Notes: generated by a model from the letters alone, not told the origin. 64,000 nucleotides of DNA from Agrypnia vestita (GCA_016648135.1 JADDOH010002244.1:62001-126000), one strand, 5' to 3'. Positions 35,440-48,084 are shown, counted from the stretch's first letter. Numbers and translations: made by a program.

Positions 35440-35720
35440 TACCTTCGCGGGTCGTGAGAGCCTCGGAGGATTATTCTAAATGCGTCGGCGTAATGGCCCA
35501 CTGTTAGGGTAAGCTATCTAATGGCCGGCATTCCAAGAACTGAGCTCATGGTTCCATATCTTGGATCCTGAAGAGGTAGCATTAGCGTCTGCCGTGTTCA
35601 TAAATTATGGAAGAGCCAGCGCCTCCTGCGGTGGCGACAATTCTTTGTTCGCCCAAGCCACGATCTCAGATCTCCGAGTTACTTTCATTATGGAACCCGT
35701 TAATCATAGCGATGCTTCTT
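35440..35720. other. GC-richer island, unassigned
   Basis: This is a balanced-GC block of about 280 bp in AT-rich DNA, not similar to the repeats seen elsewhere in the window. All six frames are interrupted, so it is not an obvious exon. A possible donor-like gggtaagc lies at 35,507-35,514. It is a candidate conserved non-coding sequence. Confidence 0.25.
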
Positions 35721-35879
35721 AAGTCACGTAAGGTCGTAAGGTCGTAGAATTAAACCACACAGGTATATAATGGTAAGGATAGACAATATCTTATCTTCTG
35801 CAATACAAATTGACTTAGATAATAAAAATTAGTACCGAATATGTATTTATACATAAAACTTATGAACATGTTTTTATCT

Positions 35880-36084
35880 TCAGAATATTTTGAGTTTGTT
35901 CAAATCTTTCAGAACAGTGCTGGATTTATGTCACAGAGACATTATTAATCAATTAGTGTATATTATAGATAACTCTCTGACTCTCTGTGAGATATCTATA
36001 ATATACACTAATTGATTAATAATGTCTCTGTGACATAAATCCAGCACTGTTCTGAAAGATTTGAACAAACTCAAAATATTCTGA
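35880..36084. repeat. Fold-back element, family F, palindromic copy
   Basis: Arms 35,880-35,971 and 35,993-36,084 are 92 bp and essentially perfect inverted copies around a 21-base spacer. The arm sequence matches 20,371-20,465. Another partial copy lies at 36,502-36,559 (tttcgtctctgtgagatatc onward). The open frame 36,016-36,207 on minus is part of this repeat, not a gene. Confidence 0.85.
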
Positions 36085-36089
36085 ATTGT

Positions 36090-37640
36090 AAATACTGGTA
36101 AAAAAGGAATTTAACAAAAATTGGAAATAATATTTCCTGGCGTATCCTAGTGTAATGCAAGTATTCGGATGAATTTCATTACACACAATAAAGTATATTG
36201 CTCCCAAAATTCCGTAATCAATGTAGATTTTCTCATTAGCGACATCTGTGGGGATTTAGGGGAATGAAAATGGCTTTGTACAGGCCGCATGGAAAAGGCG
36301 CTTACAACTCATATATGAAAGCTTTTCACGCAATTTGAACATATATACAACTTCCAAAAAATGAATAAGCATGGTATATTCTATCATGGGTGGAAATGGC
36401 GAATGTTACAATTGTGTAAAGTGATCACTTAAGCCAACCATAAAAAGACAGGTCATAAGTTCTGTTACACCCAAATGACTTCTATACCTACTTTCCCATA
36501 ATTAATACAGTTTCGTCTCTGTGAGATATCTATAATATACACTAATTGATTAATAATGTTTTTATCTGTTGCATGCACTTATTATAAAGTGACATAGAAT
36601 ATATATTGGTATCAAGAAAGATTATTTTTTGTGAAACTATATTTTTTAAAACAGGCTAAGATGTTTAATTCGTATTTGCATTGATTATAAATTTAGCCAT
36701 TATACATACTTATATATTGAACCAGTAATATAGCTAATGTGGTAGTTCAAAAGCTACAAAAATGCAGTAAATGTGAGCTTATAAAATAAAATAATTTCAC
36801 TGTGTATCTCCAACATGACGCGATTAATCAGTATTTATAATTTATTTGTAAATTTCTTGGTTACGCTAGATTTAAAATAGATTTATTACCAAAAATGAAT
36901 GTTTAAAAAATCTTTTATGTATATATTGCACCGCTTATTCATAAAATGGAGTGTCCTTTTTTCACACACTTACATGGTTACCCGCTTAATTAAAAAATAT
37001 ATATTAATATAGTAAATTCAATTCAAGACATTCTGAGATTTGTATCCATAACAGTAACACTCTCACTAATGTTTGTTAAAAATATACATATTTTTTCAAT
37101 GAAAAAAATATATCGTACTTTATTTTTTGCTTTACTTATTTCTCGGTAAATGTTAGTTATTAAACTGTATTTTTAACTCATTTCATAAAATAAACGATAT
37201 AATTCTTTAGACACGGGCAAAGCACGTGACCTAAAATATAATCTAATGAATGTGTTGGGGGGGGGGGATGATGCGAACTGTGCTCACCTGAGCATGCTTA
37301 GATATTGTACACTTATTATTGTAACCCTATTACTCGTACATGTAAAACGATTTGCTGCGATTGTAAATGCTATCAATTGCTCCATTTATTGTACTTCAAC
37401 AAAAAAAATTTTCGGGAGTTTTAATGACAACGTTCCAAAAAGAAAAAATATATTATAAAAATAAAACATAAATCATCAAGAGGTATATACTAAATTAAAG
37501 AACCCGACAAATATTCCTTGCAATATTTTAGCGTATTAAATCTGAAAGTATTTATTGGTCATATTAACTTGATGTGAATAGTTATGTAAAAATCCCAACG
37601 CAATAGATTAAAAGTTAAAAACTTATTATATCGACAGTTT
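36090..37640. other. AT-rich stretch with a poly(G) run
   Basis: Apart from the family F fragment at 36,502-36,559, only an uninterrupted G run (about 37,256-37,267) stands out. A 70-codon frame starting beside it is not supported. Confidence 0.5.
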
Positions 37641-37646
37641 TTACTT

Positions 37647-38791
37647 CTATACCTATAAAACTCAATGTCTGTCTGTCAATGTCGTACCGTTCGAACGATC
37701 GGACTCAAAATTTGGAAACTTATTCTTTAGGACCCGGTGGGTAACACAGGCGACATTTCCTCCCTCCCCTTCTACCTATTCCCCACCCCTGATTTATTTT
37801 CAATGCAAATCTGTGCTGTTCGACCGAACAGACTTTAGGACTCGGCGAGTGACATAGGCGATAGTTCCCCCATATTCTCATACCCCTTCCCCACCCCCTG
37901 ACATATCTTTTATGCAAATCTGTACCGTTTGACCGATCGGACTCAAAATTTGAAAACTTATTCTTTAGGACTCGGCGAGTAACATAAGCGATATTTCCCC
38001 CCTATTCTCATACCCCTTCCCCACCCCCTGACATATTTTCGATGCAAATCTGTACCGTTTGAACGATCGAACTCAAAATTCGTTAACATATTCTTTAGGA
38101 CTCGGCGGGTAACAAAGGTAACATTTTCCCCCTATTCTTATTCTCTTTCCCCTTCCCCTGACATATTTTCGATGCAAATCTGTACCGTTTAACCGATCGG
38201 ACTCAAAATTTGGAAACTTATTCTTAAGGACTCGGCGAGTAACATAGGCGATATTTCCCCCCTATCCTCATACCCCTTCCCCTCCCCCTGACATATCTTC
38301 TTTGCGAATCTGTACCGTTTGACTGATCGAACTCAAATTTCGTAAACATATTCTTTAAGACTCGGCGGGTAACATAGGTAACATTTCCCCCCTATTCTCA
38401 TCACACTTTCCCTTCCCCTGACATATTTTCGATGCAAATCTGTACCGTTTTACCGAGTGGACTCAAAATTTGGAAAATTATTGTTTAGGACTCGGCGAGT
38501 AACATAGGCAACATTTCCTCCCTATTCTCCTACTCCTCCCCTTCCCCCTGATATATTTTCGATATAAATCTGTACCGTTTGACCGATCGGACTGAAAATT
38601 TGGAAACTGACTCTTTAGGACTCGCGCGGGTAACAAAGGTGACATTTCCTCCCTCCCCTTTTACCTTTTCTCCTCCCCCTCATATATTTTCAATGCAAAT
38701 CGATATCATTTGAATCAAACCATTGTTTCCCTCCACAAATTTATTTTCAACTTAATCCTTAACCCGTGCAACGCCGGGTATGAACAGCTAG
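37647..38791 (+). mobile_element. Non-autonomous Helitron-like element carrying a 130-bp minisatellite
   Basis: The left end TCTATACCTATAAAACTC plus CTGT repeats matches the inverted end at 3,726. The right end is a hairpin ACCCG..CGGGT (38,762-38,780), seven bases, then CTAG (38,788-38,791) followed by T, the Helitron 3' signature. Between them is the tandem array. No Rep or helicase coding sequence is visible, so it would depend on an autonomous partner. The left flanking base is T rather than the expected A, so the exact 5' boundary is tentative. Confidence 0.6.
37690..38710 (+). repeat. 130-bp tandem repeat, about eight units
   Basis: Unit starts marked by the ACCGATCGG block fall at 37,931, 38,061, 38,191, 38,321, 38,451 and 38,581, an exact 130-bp period. 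There are earlier, slightly deleted units from 37,690. Each unit holds a TTATTCTTTAGGACTCGGC block, a gagTAACATAGG block, a C-rich run, CCCTGACATATTTTCGATGC and AAATCTGTACCGTTT. Alternate units share private variants (gaacgatcga, cgttaacata), suggesting 260-bp higher-order duplication. Confidence 0.9.
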
Positions 38792-38824
38792 TAATTAATA
38801 AATCTTGAAAAAAAACAAATATTG

Positions 38825-39290
38825 ATGTACAGAGCCCTGGGCCAATTACAAGAGATGACCTTGCTTCTTGTCACTCTTAACAAAGCCCAGGATCGCGCAG
38901 AGCAGAGGACCAGATCATGCTGTGCTGCTCCACAATGCTCAGTCATGAGCCTAGCGAGTGAGGGGAAGTTGAAAAATAGACCATCTGAAAATATGTATAA
39001 TAACTATGAAGCCAACATTACGAACGTCCCCGATCGCAAAAAGTAATCTTCCCTTTACCTGAAGAGTTGGATAATGAACTCTCTCTTGCATCATTACAAC
39101 CTGGATCCGAATTTACCTCACCAAAGTCAAAATGAACTATTCAAATAACTACTGAGGAGAATTGCAACTGTAATATTTGCGGTGAAAAGTGTTCTACTTC
39201 TCAACCTGAAGAGATTTGGATTCTGTGCATGAGTATTATTGCCGGGCGCATAAGAAGACTTAATTATATATTATTATATATGAGCGAAAT
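38825..39290 (+). pseudogene. Possible transposase C-terminal zinc-knuckle remnant
   Basis: The segment at 39,050-39,260 reads LPEELDNELSLASLQPGSEF, then CNCNICGEKCSTSQPEEIW and ILCMS. With a shift, CRAHKKT follows. The Cys/His spacing resembles the C-terminal zinc finger of pogo-type transposases common in insects. A stop and a frameshift interrupt it. The preceding 74-codon frame (38,822-39,046) may be an unrelated LINE tail. Low confidence. Confidence 0.3.
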
Positions 39291-39299
39291 TTGTATGCC

Positions 39300-41650
39300 A
39301 AATCTTTTGATGTTAACTATACTTAACAATTTATATTACGCCCTCATAATTGATATTATTTTATAATTCAGTTAAAAAAATTAACAAATGCTGTGTATTT
39401 TGTCGATTAAGAATTAAATTATATGAATTTTCAAAAATTACAGATTTTAAACAAACTACTAAAAATTATGCTACTTTATTGTCAATTATTTAAGATTTAG
39501 TATTAAGAAGTATTTAAAATTTCATACATTTTTTAATTATCTTACATTTATTATACATATAAGACCTCCATTATATAAATGTAGAATTTAGATCCTTTTT
39601 CTTTATTCCATGTGGCGTGGGTCTAGAAGTGGCTAGCAAATGCTAAGAAAATATTATTACTAAGATATATTAAATGTCCTTTAAAAACTAATAGTAATGT
39701 GCAACCATAAAGTAATATAAAAAAAACGTTAATAAATAGAAGTGATGTTGGTTGTACTTGCAAAATAAAATAAATAGCGCAATATTTCCTAATACATCCC
39801 CATGCTTCATATGAGAAGCATAGAAACAAAAGAAAAATATGAAAATAGAAGAGGGCTATTTAAAAATGGCAATTCTATAATCTATAATTGCTTTAGTTGA
39901 AAAACAATTACAAATTTATTTATCTCAATTTTTGAAATGCTTAGAGGCGGTTTTGTTTCTATATCTCTCATTCATGTATTCTTGATTTAATATTGTATGC
40001 CATGAGACTTCAGATTTTTTTGTTACTTGTAATGTCCTCTCAACCACTGGTTCCATTTAGACTACTGTCTCTAGGACATCCTGTTACATATGTGTGTTTG
40101 GATAAAATGAAAAGTGAGTTGGTGTATATACTTCTTTGGCCTGTTATTAATAATTTTGAATGTCCGTCCGTAACTTTCTTTCCAATAGTTGACCTAATTC
40201 CGTTTTCAGCTGTGAACTGATCTAATTTGATTTTGAAAACATTGATTTTATGTTTTTTTTAATAAAATACGTACTCTGAATAAGATTTTTGTAATATTTA
40301 GATTTTTTTGTAATGTTTCAGTTTAATTAATTAATTATAAAAAATTAAAATAAGTGCATCCATTACTATTTACTTAAAGTGAAAACGGTGCTTTGTAAAT
40401 TATCCAAATATCATAATTATGTCATTTTTATTACTCATTTATCAAAATACATAATTTTCCCATACAAGACAACAATTGGCTCAAATGATAATAATATTTT
40501 AGAAGAAAATAATTATTTATTTAATAATGTCTATCATTATCTTTAAGTGACCAAGATGCTACGCTGCTCCAGTGTTCTGTATATAAAAGTACTTTATTTT
40601 TGACTGGTTCATTATAAAAGTTATCAATAACAAATACGACAAGCTAAAAAAGGAGAAAAAGAATCGCTTTTAATCAATGATTTCATCGCCCGTATATCTG
40701 GAAGCTTTTAAGATATTAGTTAAATTTATATAAAATGTTAGTATAATAAATTTAAGTTTAAGTTAAAATAATAAAAAGATATTAATTAAATTTATATAAA
40801 ATGTGTTCATAACAGGGTTACACAATGGCATGACATCCATCTCTAAAATATATTAAAAAAAACAACAGATTTACTCATGAAAAATATACAAGATGGAAAA
40901 TAATAAAAAATGTTAATGTAGCATAAAGGCGAACCAACATATATTTATATATTTTGAATTTTTTTTCAGAAATATATTTAAAAAATAAAATATCCTCAGG
41001 TGTAAATGGGTAAATATCTCAAAAACAATTTTCTTTCTTCAATGCATGACTCAATTGTCATGTAACGGCAATATTAACCAGCATGTCACAACATTCATGA
41101 TATATTAACCGCTTTTCAAATACAAAAAGAAATAAAAGAAATTCTAGAAGAAGACAGAGCGTAGGTACATAAAAATAAATATTTGCTGCTTGCTTTGGTG
41201 GCTGAAAAACTGCTTATATATTTTGATATAAGAATGCTTTGTTGTTAAAAAAATACTCCAATAGCTTGAATACGCCTCCTCTTCAAATATTTTTTTTATT
41301 ATTTGCAGACCCCTGTCTTTGACTAAATCTACCCTCTAAGCGTTTGTATCTTAACGAGAAAAAATGAAGTGAATTTAGAGTAAAAAATCAAACCGTTTCA
41401 ATAAATGGTCCCTTTTTCACTTTGCTTATATAAATAACATAGTATATATTTCTCTTCAGGTTGACGTTAATATTCGTTTAGGGAATACAAACCATGTTTG
41501 CTATTAGAATCACAATTTTAACATTAACATTACATTAACGTAATTGTAATTAGTATTTTATATACCATTTACTAGTTTAACTACTGGCTTTCATATACTT
41601 GGATCATATTTTCATTCTTTATATTTACTATTTACTTATTATGATCATAG
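39300..41650. other. AT-rich stretch, no supportable gene
   Basis: The only recognisable item is a short decayed L2-like LINE 3' end at 40,379-40,425 (gtgaaaacggtgctttgtaa). Confidence 0.5.
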
Positions 41651-41654
41651 AGCT

Positions 41655-42290
41655 CTTGTAAAGCTCTAACCTTCCGGATGATGCCTTTCCACTTCTTCCA
41701 ATCGATAGTCTTCTAATCTAATTCTTCTTCAGCCAGTAAATTTTCCATGGGGCGAAGACTGAGACCGCCCAGCGGTCTTATACCAGTTATATTTATATAC
41801 TATTTGTAATTACTATCCTATTCTATTTTAACATGTCCTATTTAAGTCAGACAGCTAGATCTAATGGCGCTGCCTATAAAATGTTTTTTGTGATAGGGAG
41901 CAAATTTCTGCATTGATCTTATGCCTCCAAGTGCCTATTACAACACTGGGTTTAGGTTCCAGTATTTTCAAATCAGAAAAGCCTCCGCTGTTCTTTTAGG
42001 GTCCTTGACTCTCTTGCTTCTGTAATTACTGATTTGATGATAGTATTGTAAACTTGTAATTTAGTGTTTTAGCCCAGGAGTTTTCATTTAAAAACTAGCT
42101 AATGGAGATTGGATACTGTTCTTAATCTCAATATATAAAATATTTTCTTCGTTGATAACTGTGCCAAGATATACAAATTTAGTCACTCCTTTTATTGTGT
42201 CGCCATAGATCATCATGTCACCAAACATTATAAACTTTATTGATTTTGTTATTTGTAGATGCATACATTAATTTAGTATTTTATGTGTTT
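41655..42290 (-). pseudogene. RTE-like LINE C-terminal remnant, heavily decayed
   Basis: On the minus strand, fragments of the RTE post-RT region are seen in order: YLGTVINEENI, then KEQRRLF, then MENLLAEEELD and KTIDWKKWKGIIRKV. They lie in several frames with many stops. This is an older copy than the one at 2-436. Confidence 0.55.
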
Positions 42291-42597
42291 ATCTTCATTG
42301 TTTGAAGGTAGAGTACAGAGCCGAGAGTGTAGGAAAAACATCAACAAAACATGTTCACAGCTTAAAATCAATGGACAGATGTAAGATATTTTGGCAGATG
42401 GTATTGTACTTATACATCACATCGGTGTCACCAGTGTAGCGGATATGATTTAATGCAATGCGTGTATTCGCGAAAGAATCGGTGTGATTACGCACCTCTG
42501 CCGAAATGCACTATCAGTTTGATGCATGTTGAGTGAACGCGGAAGGCGTGTGTGTGAAATTTGTTTTGCGTGAAGGTGTATGACAAACTGAGCGGGA

Positions 42598-43000
42598 TGT
42601 AATACAGGATGAATAGAAAGAAGTACTCACAATTAACTCGTTGGTTTATTGAAGTCCCAAAACTTTACATGTTGGAAAATGCGTTATACAACAATACACG
42701 GAGAGCGAGTTTGAGTTTGAGGCGCGGTCGCTGAGAGAATGGTTTGGTACTCGGGCTTCGCGTCGGGCGGTATCCCTCTAGCGCGATCGGTCCGTTTGGC
42801 ACGCTCAAGGGACTAGACTCCGGGCAGGTCTGGCTCCACCACAATATTGTAGAATATGCCGAGACTCACATGGCCTTCGATCTTACCGCAGTTCTTCAGT
42901 TACCGCCAAACAAGCTTACAAGCAAACAGCAACAGCGCGATCGGTCCGTTTGGCACGCTCAAGGGACTAGAGTCCGGGTGTAACGTCCCTACCTGTTCAC
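42598..43000 (-). repeat. LTR-like segment with internal 45-bp direct repeat
   Basis: Read on minus, it contains AATAAA (near 42,650) followed by a TGTATTACA-like end, as in an LTR R-U5. Within it, gcgatcggtccgtttggcac and the following bases up to tccggg occur twice, near 42,780 and 42,936. No gag-pol is attached, so the LTR reading is tentative. Confidence 0.3.
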
Positions 43001-43963
43001 CTAAGCTAAATACCTAACTATAAAGTTTAATAATATAAGTTTTTCGAAAAAGCCCAAAGCTTGAGACTTTAAGCTACCGAATTAAGCTTTATTACGACTT
43101 TTGTGACTTTTAAGCACACACTTTATGCTTTAAGCTTCTAGATAAAACTTAAGTCGAACTTAGAACTTCGGAAGTATATTTACATGAAAGCTAATATTAT
43201 TATTTTTTTTGTTAAGAATTTATATTTTCAAAATTGGCCAGTCGTGATCCATCTAGTGGCTAGGAAAATTCCCCCTCCGTTGTGTCCGTAGCTATCCAAA
43301 ATTCTTTTGATATGTGGTGAGATTCGTATTCTTATTAACGCGACTAGACTAATATAGATCGAATTCTTACCTAACTATGGAAATAACAAACGCACGTAAC
43401 TAATCCGTACTCGTCCTTCTAGAAACCGCTCTAGAATTCTACAGTTTCGCCTATATGAGAGATAGCCGATATCGTCCACGTCCGGAGTTGGCCTAAAAGC
43501 CAATTATATGCGGCGTAGCCTAGGAATAAACGCTAGTAGCAAAACTCCCTTACATTGAACCGCCATAACTATAATACCATCGGGTTTAAAATACTGTAAT
43601 ATAAAACAATACAATCGTTGCCAAGTTAACGGCATACGCTAAAGATTCCGCCCGCATTGATTATCAACATCTCATAACAGCAGCTTAGAACAGTGTCAGC
43701 ACAACCACACGCGGTACCCATTTACGATAGATTTACAAGATATAATAGCATACGTTATATTCAAAACACAAGTAAGAAACCTACCGATAGCGCGTCCCAC
43801 GTTGTCCAATCTGCTCAATCTGTTCATAGTACATAGTAGGGGAAGACAAACATATATATATTCATAACAACTAGGCGCAACAGAGGCTCAGGGCAAGCTT
43901 TGTCTGACATTATCACAGCCCGAGATTCTAAGGGAATGGAAGATACAATTCTGCAAGTGAAAT

Positions 43964-44640
43964 TTAAGAAGCGTCCAACCACTTCTGTTCAAATGTGGAT
44001 TCTAGATGCCCCCCCCCCCTGTAGGGGGGAGGGGGATGCGGCCCCAGAGCATCGCCGCATCCGGTGGTTAACTCCTGATAGACATAACCTCCCACACTAA
44101 GCTGCAGACCAAGATCAAGCCGAGACTCTATTGCTCCTGCTGGAATCCCCCGAAGTCCTCGCTTCCCGGCGACAAACATATCAGGAAGAAATCCCGCGTC
44201 TGATATTAAGGTTTGTATATTATCCCGCGGGGCAGTCAAATTGACTGGTGTATAATGATGAGGATCCCACGTTGCGGCTACATGAGCCGGATTATTATGA
44301 TGTTTACTGCTGATTAAAGGGCTGAATGAACTAACTGGGTGACTGGAAAAGACTCTCCCTTGAGCGCGTCAGTCAGAGCCATGTTAGCATCGCCAAATAT
44401 AGTTGATGTGATTGATCCCACGGTGTAGTCTTATTGACTAGAGATATTAAATGATGGTAAAACAGCATGATTATTACAGTTGATTGTGTAAGTTCCTGAT
44501 ATGTTTCTCGCTGGCCGGGAAGGGAGAACCCCGAAGGTCTCTGTATACAGCAAGTTAGAAAAGGTGGTGAATGATGAGTATGATGGTGTTAGTAATGCCA
44601 TCGCGCTCCTGAATGCGGTCCCGATCATAAAATTGATTGT
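43964..44640 (-). pseudogene. Decayed open reading frame, unidentified
   Basis: On the minus strand a coding-like stretch runs MIGTAFRSAMALLTPSYSSF onward to an in-frame TAG at 44,431-44,433. It continues as VGSITSTIFGDANMALTDAL, shifts frame near 44,340, and runs on through WDPHHYTPVNLTAPRDN and GFLPDMFVAGKRGLRGIPAG to a stop at 43,964. Codon-level composition and length (about 220 residues with one stop and one shift) suggest a former protein. I recognise no family. A retroelement Gag-like or old virus-derived structural protein are guesses to test, not conclusions. Confidence 0.35.
44009..44035. repeat. C11 / G6 / G5 homopolymer hairpin
   Basis: Eleven C residues (44,009-44,019), a TGTA loop and two G runs form a small C/G hairpin within the decayed frame. 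The run length may be uncertain in the assembly. Confidence 0.7.
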
Positions 44641-46145
44641 TAAACTGCTAACAGATCTCGTTCATTAAAGCGGTCCCGAGCACAGTATTGATTGTCGCTC
44701 TGCTACCTGCATCTTATAATTTCTCGTTCATGAGGCACGTCCTGTAAGAGTTAATACATTCATAAACATTCATAAACAGAGCCCGAGCTCGTCGCACCAA
44801 GGGGACTTAGATCCTAGAAGACCATCAAGAAAACCTATTCTTGGCCCTCTACGCCTAAGAGCTCCACATGACAGAACGCGATAAAACCCTTCATCAAATC
44901 TAGTTCATCCGACGGTTCCCCATTCGGTTCTCGTTCATTATCCCATTTATAATCCCCGCGTGCCTAAAAAGAGGCGGTAATAAGAATTATGCTAATTAGT
45001 AAAACGGTATTTATATATGTTAGTAAAACGTTTGAAATGCAGAATGCACGTATGATAACCTCGCTTCTATCCTAAAGATAGATATGATACGTTCGTCTGT
45101 AAACCGCGTGTCCATAATCCATCTTATGTAGCGCCTGTGGTTTTTATCTTATTTCTGTAGTTGGTCTGCTTCTGAGATGGCATCCTGATCCGAAGTAATA
45201 TAACTCTCCAAAATTGAGCAATTACCAGCGCCTGTGTAGCCCTTCATTTCCCTTGTATATATATTTTAATATCAGCTCCTGTAAAACTGTATTAGATCCT
45301 AGAAACAAGAAAACTATTCCCTCTACGCCGAGCACATACAGGACATAAACCCCTTCAAACTAGTTCATCTACGCCGTACAGTGATATCACATGCAGACAC
45401 AAACAATATAATTACAAGTATGCTTGCGTCCCGCCGACTGGACGCCTGTGTTTTCCAATAACAACTTTCCAGTCATGTATTTAACATAACGTCCTCCTTG
45501 TGTGTATGTGTGCTTCATAACGTCCTCCAGTGTAATGTATGTGTGCTTATAGTGTTTTCAGTGTATAATATAGTGTATTTAACAGCATATATATTTAACC
45601 TAGTATTAGCACCTGTAAACCTGTATAGAATCCTAGAAACAAGAAAACTATTCCCTCTACGCCGAGCACATACAGAACATAAGCCCTTTCAAACTAGTTC
45701 ATCTACGCCGTATAGTGATATCACAAGCAGACATAAACAATACAATTACAAGTATGCTTGCGTTCTCCCCCACCTTGGTGGAAATATTCGCATTCGTATT
45801 CACCGAATAGTAGGCGTAACATTCGTATTCGCGAAGGTAGTATTCGTTGCATCAAGGTTATTATATTTACAAGTATGTTCAAGTTCCCCCAAATATGTTC
45901 AAGTGGTCCCGCGTTCGTATTCACCGAATAGTTGGCCTGATATTCGTATTCGTGGAAGTAGTATTCGTTGCATTCAAGTATCACCGAATAATAAAATCCC
46001 GATATTAAATCGTGTAAGGTAGTATTCGTTGCATCACTCTCAATAATAAAATCATATAGATAAATAATTACGGTAACTCATAAAAATATGATATTACTTA
46101 TATTAAACAAAGCAAAACAATCTGTCATATAAGTAAATAACGTGA

Positions 46146-46550
46146 TCACGGAAGACCGAAGGTTAACTACCCTTGAACAAACCGCGAACTGCCCACAATA
46201 ATGGCAAATGTTGTAGAAACATTTCAAATATCTAATATTGAATGAGTAAAAACAATGTCATATGAATAACTATCGCGATTACGGATGGCCGAAGGTTAAC
46301 CACCCCTGAACACATCGCGAACTGCCCACAATAGTGAATAATGTTCTAGAAAACATTTCAAATATCTAATATTGAATGAATAAAACAATGTCATATGAAG
46401 AACTATCACGGCTACGGAAGACTGAAGGTTAACTACCCCTGATCTAACCGCAAACGATCCACAATAATGGAATATGTTGTAAAAAAAACATTTCAAATAT
46501 CTAATATTGAATGAATAAAACAATGTCATATAAATAACTATCGCAATTAA
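46146..46550. repeat. 133-bp tandem repeat, three units plus a stub
   Basis: The block gaaggttaac recurs at 46,158, 46,291 and 46,424, an exact 133-bp period. Each unit also has a cgcgaactgcccacaat block (degenerate in the third unit) and aacatttcaaatatctaat. A partial fourth unit ends near 46,550. Confidence 0.85.
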
Positions 46551-47714
46551 GGAATATATACAATTCGAAACACGTCTTTATAAGAACTTGATAGGAACAA
46601 ATCGTGTTTTCAACGATTGCCCAATGACGCAATAAAAGCATGTAACGAGTTCAAATAAACCACACAATCATGTTTTAATAAAACAAATATAAAATCCAGA
46701 AGCATTTTTTAAAATATATTATTAGTAAGAAACTCCTCGCACGATCTACACAAATCATATAGAAATCCGCGTATTCAATCGCCAGTATAGATAACAAAGC
46801 ATTCGTTAGCATATGAATACATCCGCCCTGAAGAACCTCTCGCACATTCCGAACCTCGCGACATTGAATATACATAATTATTCTGAAATTTTAAATCCCA
46901 CAAACAAACACGAAACACCCTTCGTCAGTAAAGTATTCCATTTTAAAGCCTTTATATCTTTGGTAATATATGAATATCAAATTTAAGTGATTTTTCATAT
47001 GAACAGCGACAGAATTATATATTTCATAAGCGTTATGCAATAATTTGAATATTCGCATATTATACATACGCATACACAGTCGCCATATTACGATTTCTTG
47101 TATATTGAATCTGAAGCGCGTATAGTAATAATTATCCCTAGGCCCAAAATACGTAACAAAACAATCCACAACATGTATCTATAATTGTTACGATCCAGAA
47201 AGTTCTAAATTGAATACACGAAAAAGGCAATAGAAATAAATAATATTGAAAATGCTTAGCTGTATCGTCGAGTGTTGCTGCCTCTGTGACTCACTGATGG
47301 TATCTCGGTCCTCTCTCCACAAGAGCCTCCGGCCAACGTTGATGCTGAAGAAAGAAGCCCGGCAGATCCTCGAATTTGTATGGCTTATATAGTCTATATT
47401 TCTCGCCATTTTTGACTCCAACCGACGTGTAAAGGTAAAGTCTCTCTCAGAAAGCCTCTGATTGGCCGAATTCGTTCCGCGGATCCACGTTCCTGATAGG
47501 CTCGCTTCATCAGAATCATATAACATAAAGCCCGCTTTACACGCCCGCGTGCAGAAATAATAACGCTCGCCCGCACCTACTTATCCGGCAGATATAGAGT
47601 ATTTAACGGTTTGTGAAGCTTCTCTTTACTATAAACTTTAGCAGATAGATATTTTCGTATAATTTTTCAGCAATGTCTATTTGAATAGGCCAATATCGTT
47701 ACACTATTTTCACA

Positions 47715-47790
47715 GCACATAGGCGTTTAGCTTACTTTGAAAATAGTAAGAATATGGATGCAACAAGTATTCCGTGTTCACATTTCCATA
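47715..47790 (+). mobile_element. SINE 3' fragment
   Basis: It has the body and tail of the SINE family (gtttagcttactttgaaaat, agtaagaatatgg, ttccgtgttcacatt) without the tRNA-like head. Confidence 0.5.
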
Positions 47791-48084
47791 TACAAATTAT
47801 TTACATAAATCTCATTACTAAGCAAATTGCATAATTTTTTTTTCGTCGTTTTCTTTCCATCAAATCCCATCAAAGCTGTAACTTTCTTATGGCATCTGGA
47901 GAACGTATATCTATTAATTTATTAAAATTCCTGATCAATTTAGTGACAATTATTTATAGATAAATATTGTAGTAGCGGTCACTAAGGCGCCTGTGTGCAA
48001 AATCTTTAGTTGGTTGAGTGAGTGAGGAGTGAACTAGAAGTTAATTAAGTGTTGGCTGAAGTGTGGTAGATTGAATAATGAATG

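Larger units (their letters stand above)
43000..47600. repeat. Compositionally distinct block of nested direct repeats
   Basis: This roughly 4.6-kb region is GC-richer than its flanks and built from repeats. A roughly 155-bp direct repeat lies at 45,275-45,430 and 45,609-45,764, with a diverged relative at 44,810-44,925. Duplicated attcgtattcaccgaatag blocks lie at 45,795 and 45,915. There is also a 133-bp tandem array at 46,146-46,550. A minus LTR-like segment with a TATATAAG box lies near 47,385. The 174-codon frame at 45,498-46,022 merely translates these repeats and is not called. Confidence 0.55.

Noticed and set aside
37690..38710. CRISPR-like array
   Set aside because: Units are 130 bp tandem copies without unique spacers, in a eukaryotic transposon-rich setting.
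44009..44035. Functional G-quadruplex or regulatory hairpin
   Set aside because: Homopolymer runs of this kind are prone to assembly error and the surrounding frame is decayed; no independent support.
45498..46022. 174-codon + frame
   Set aside because: It is a translation of duplicated repeat blocks; no domain and no coding bias.
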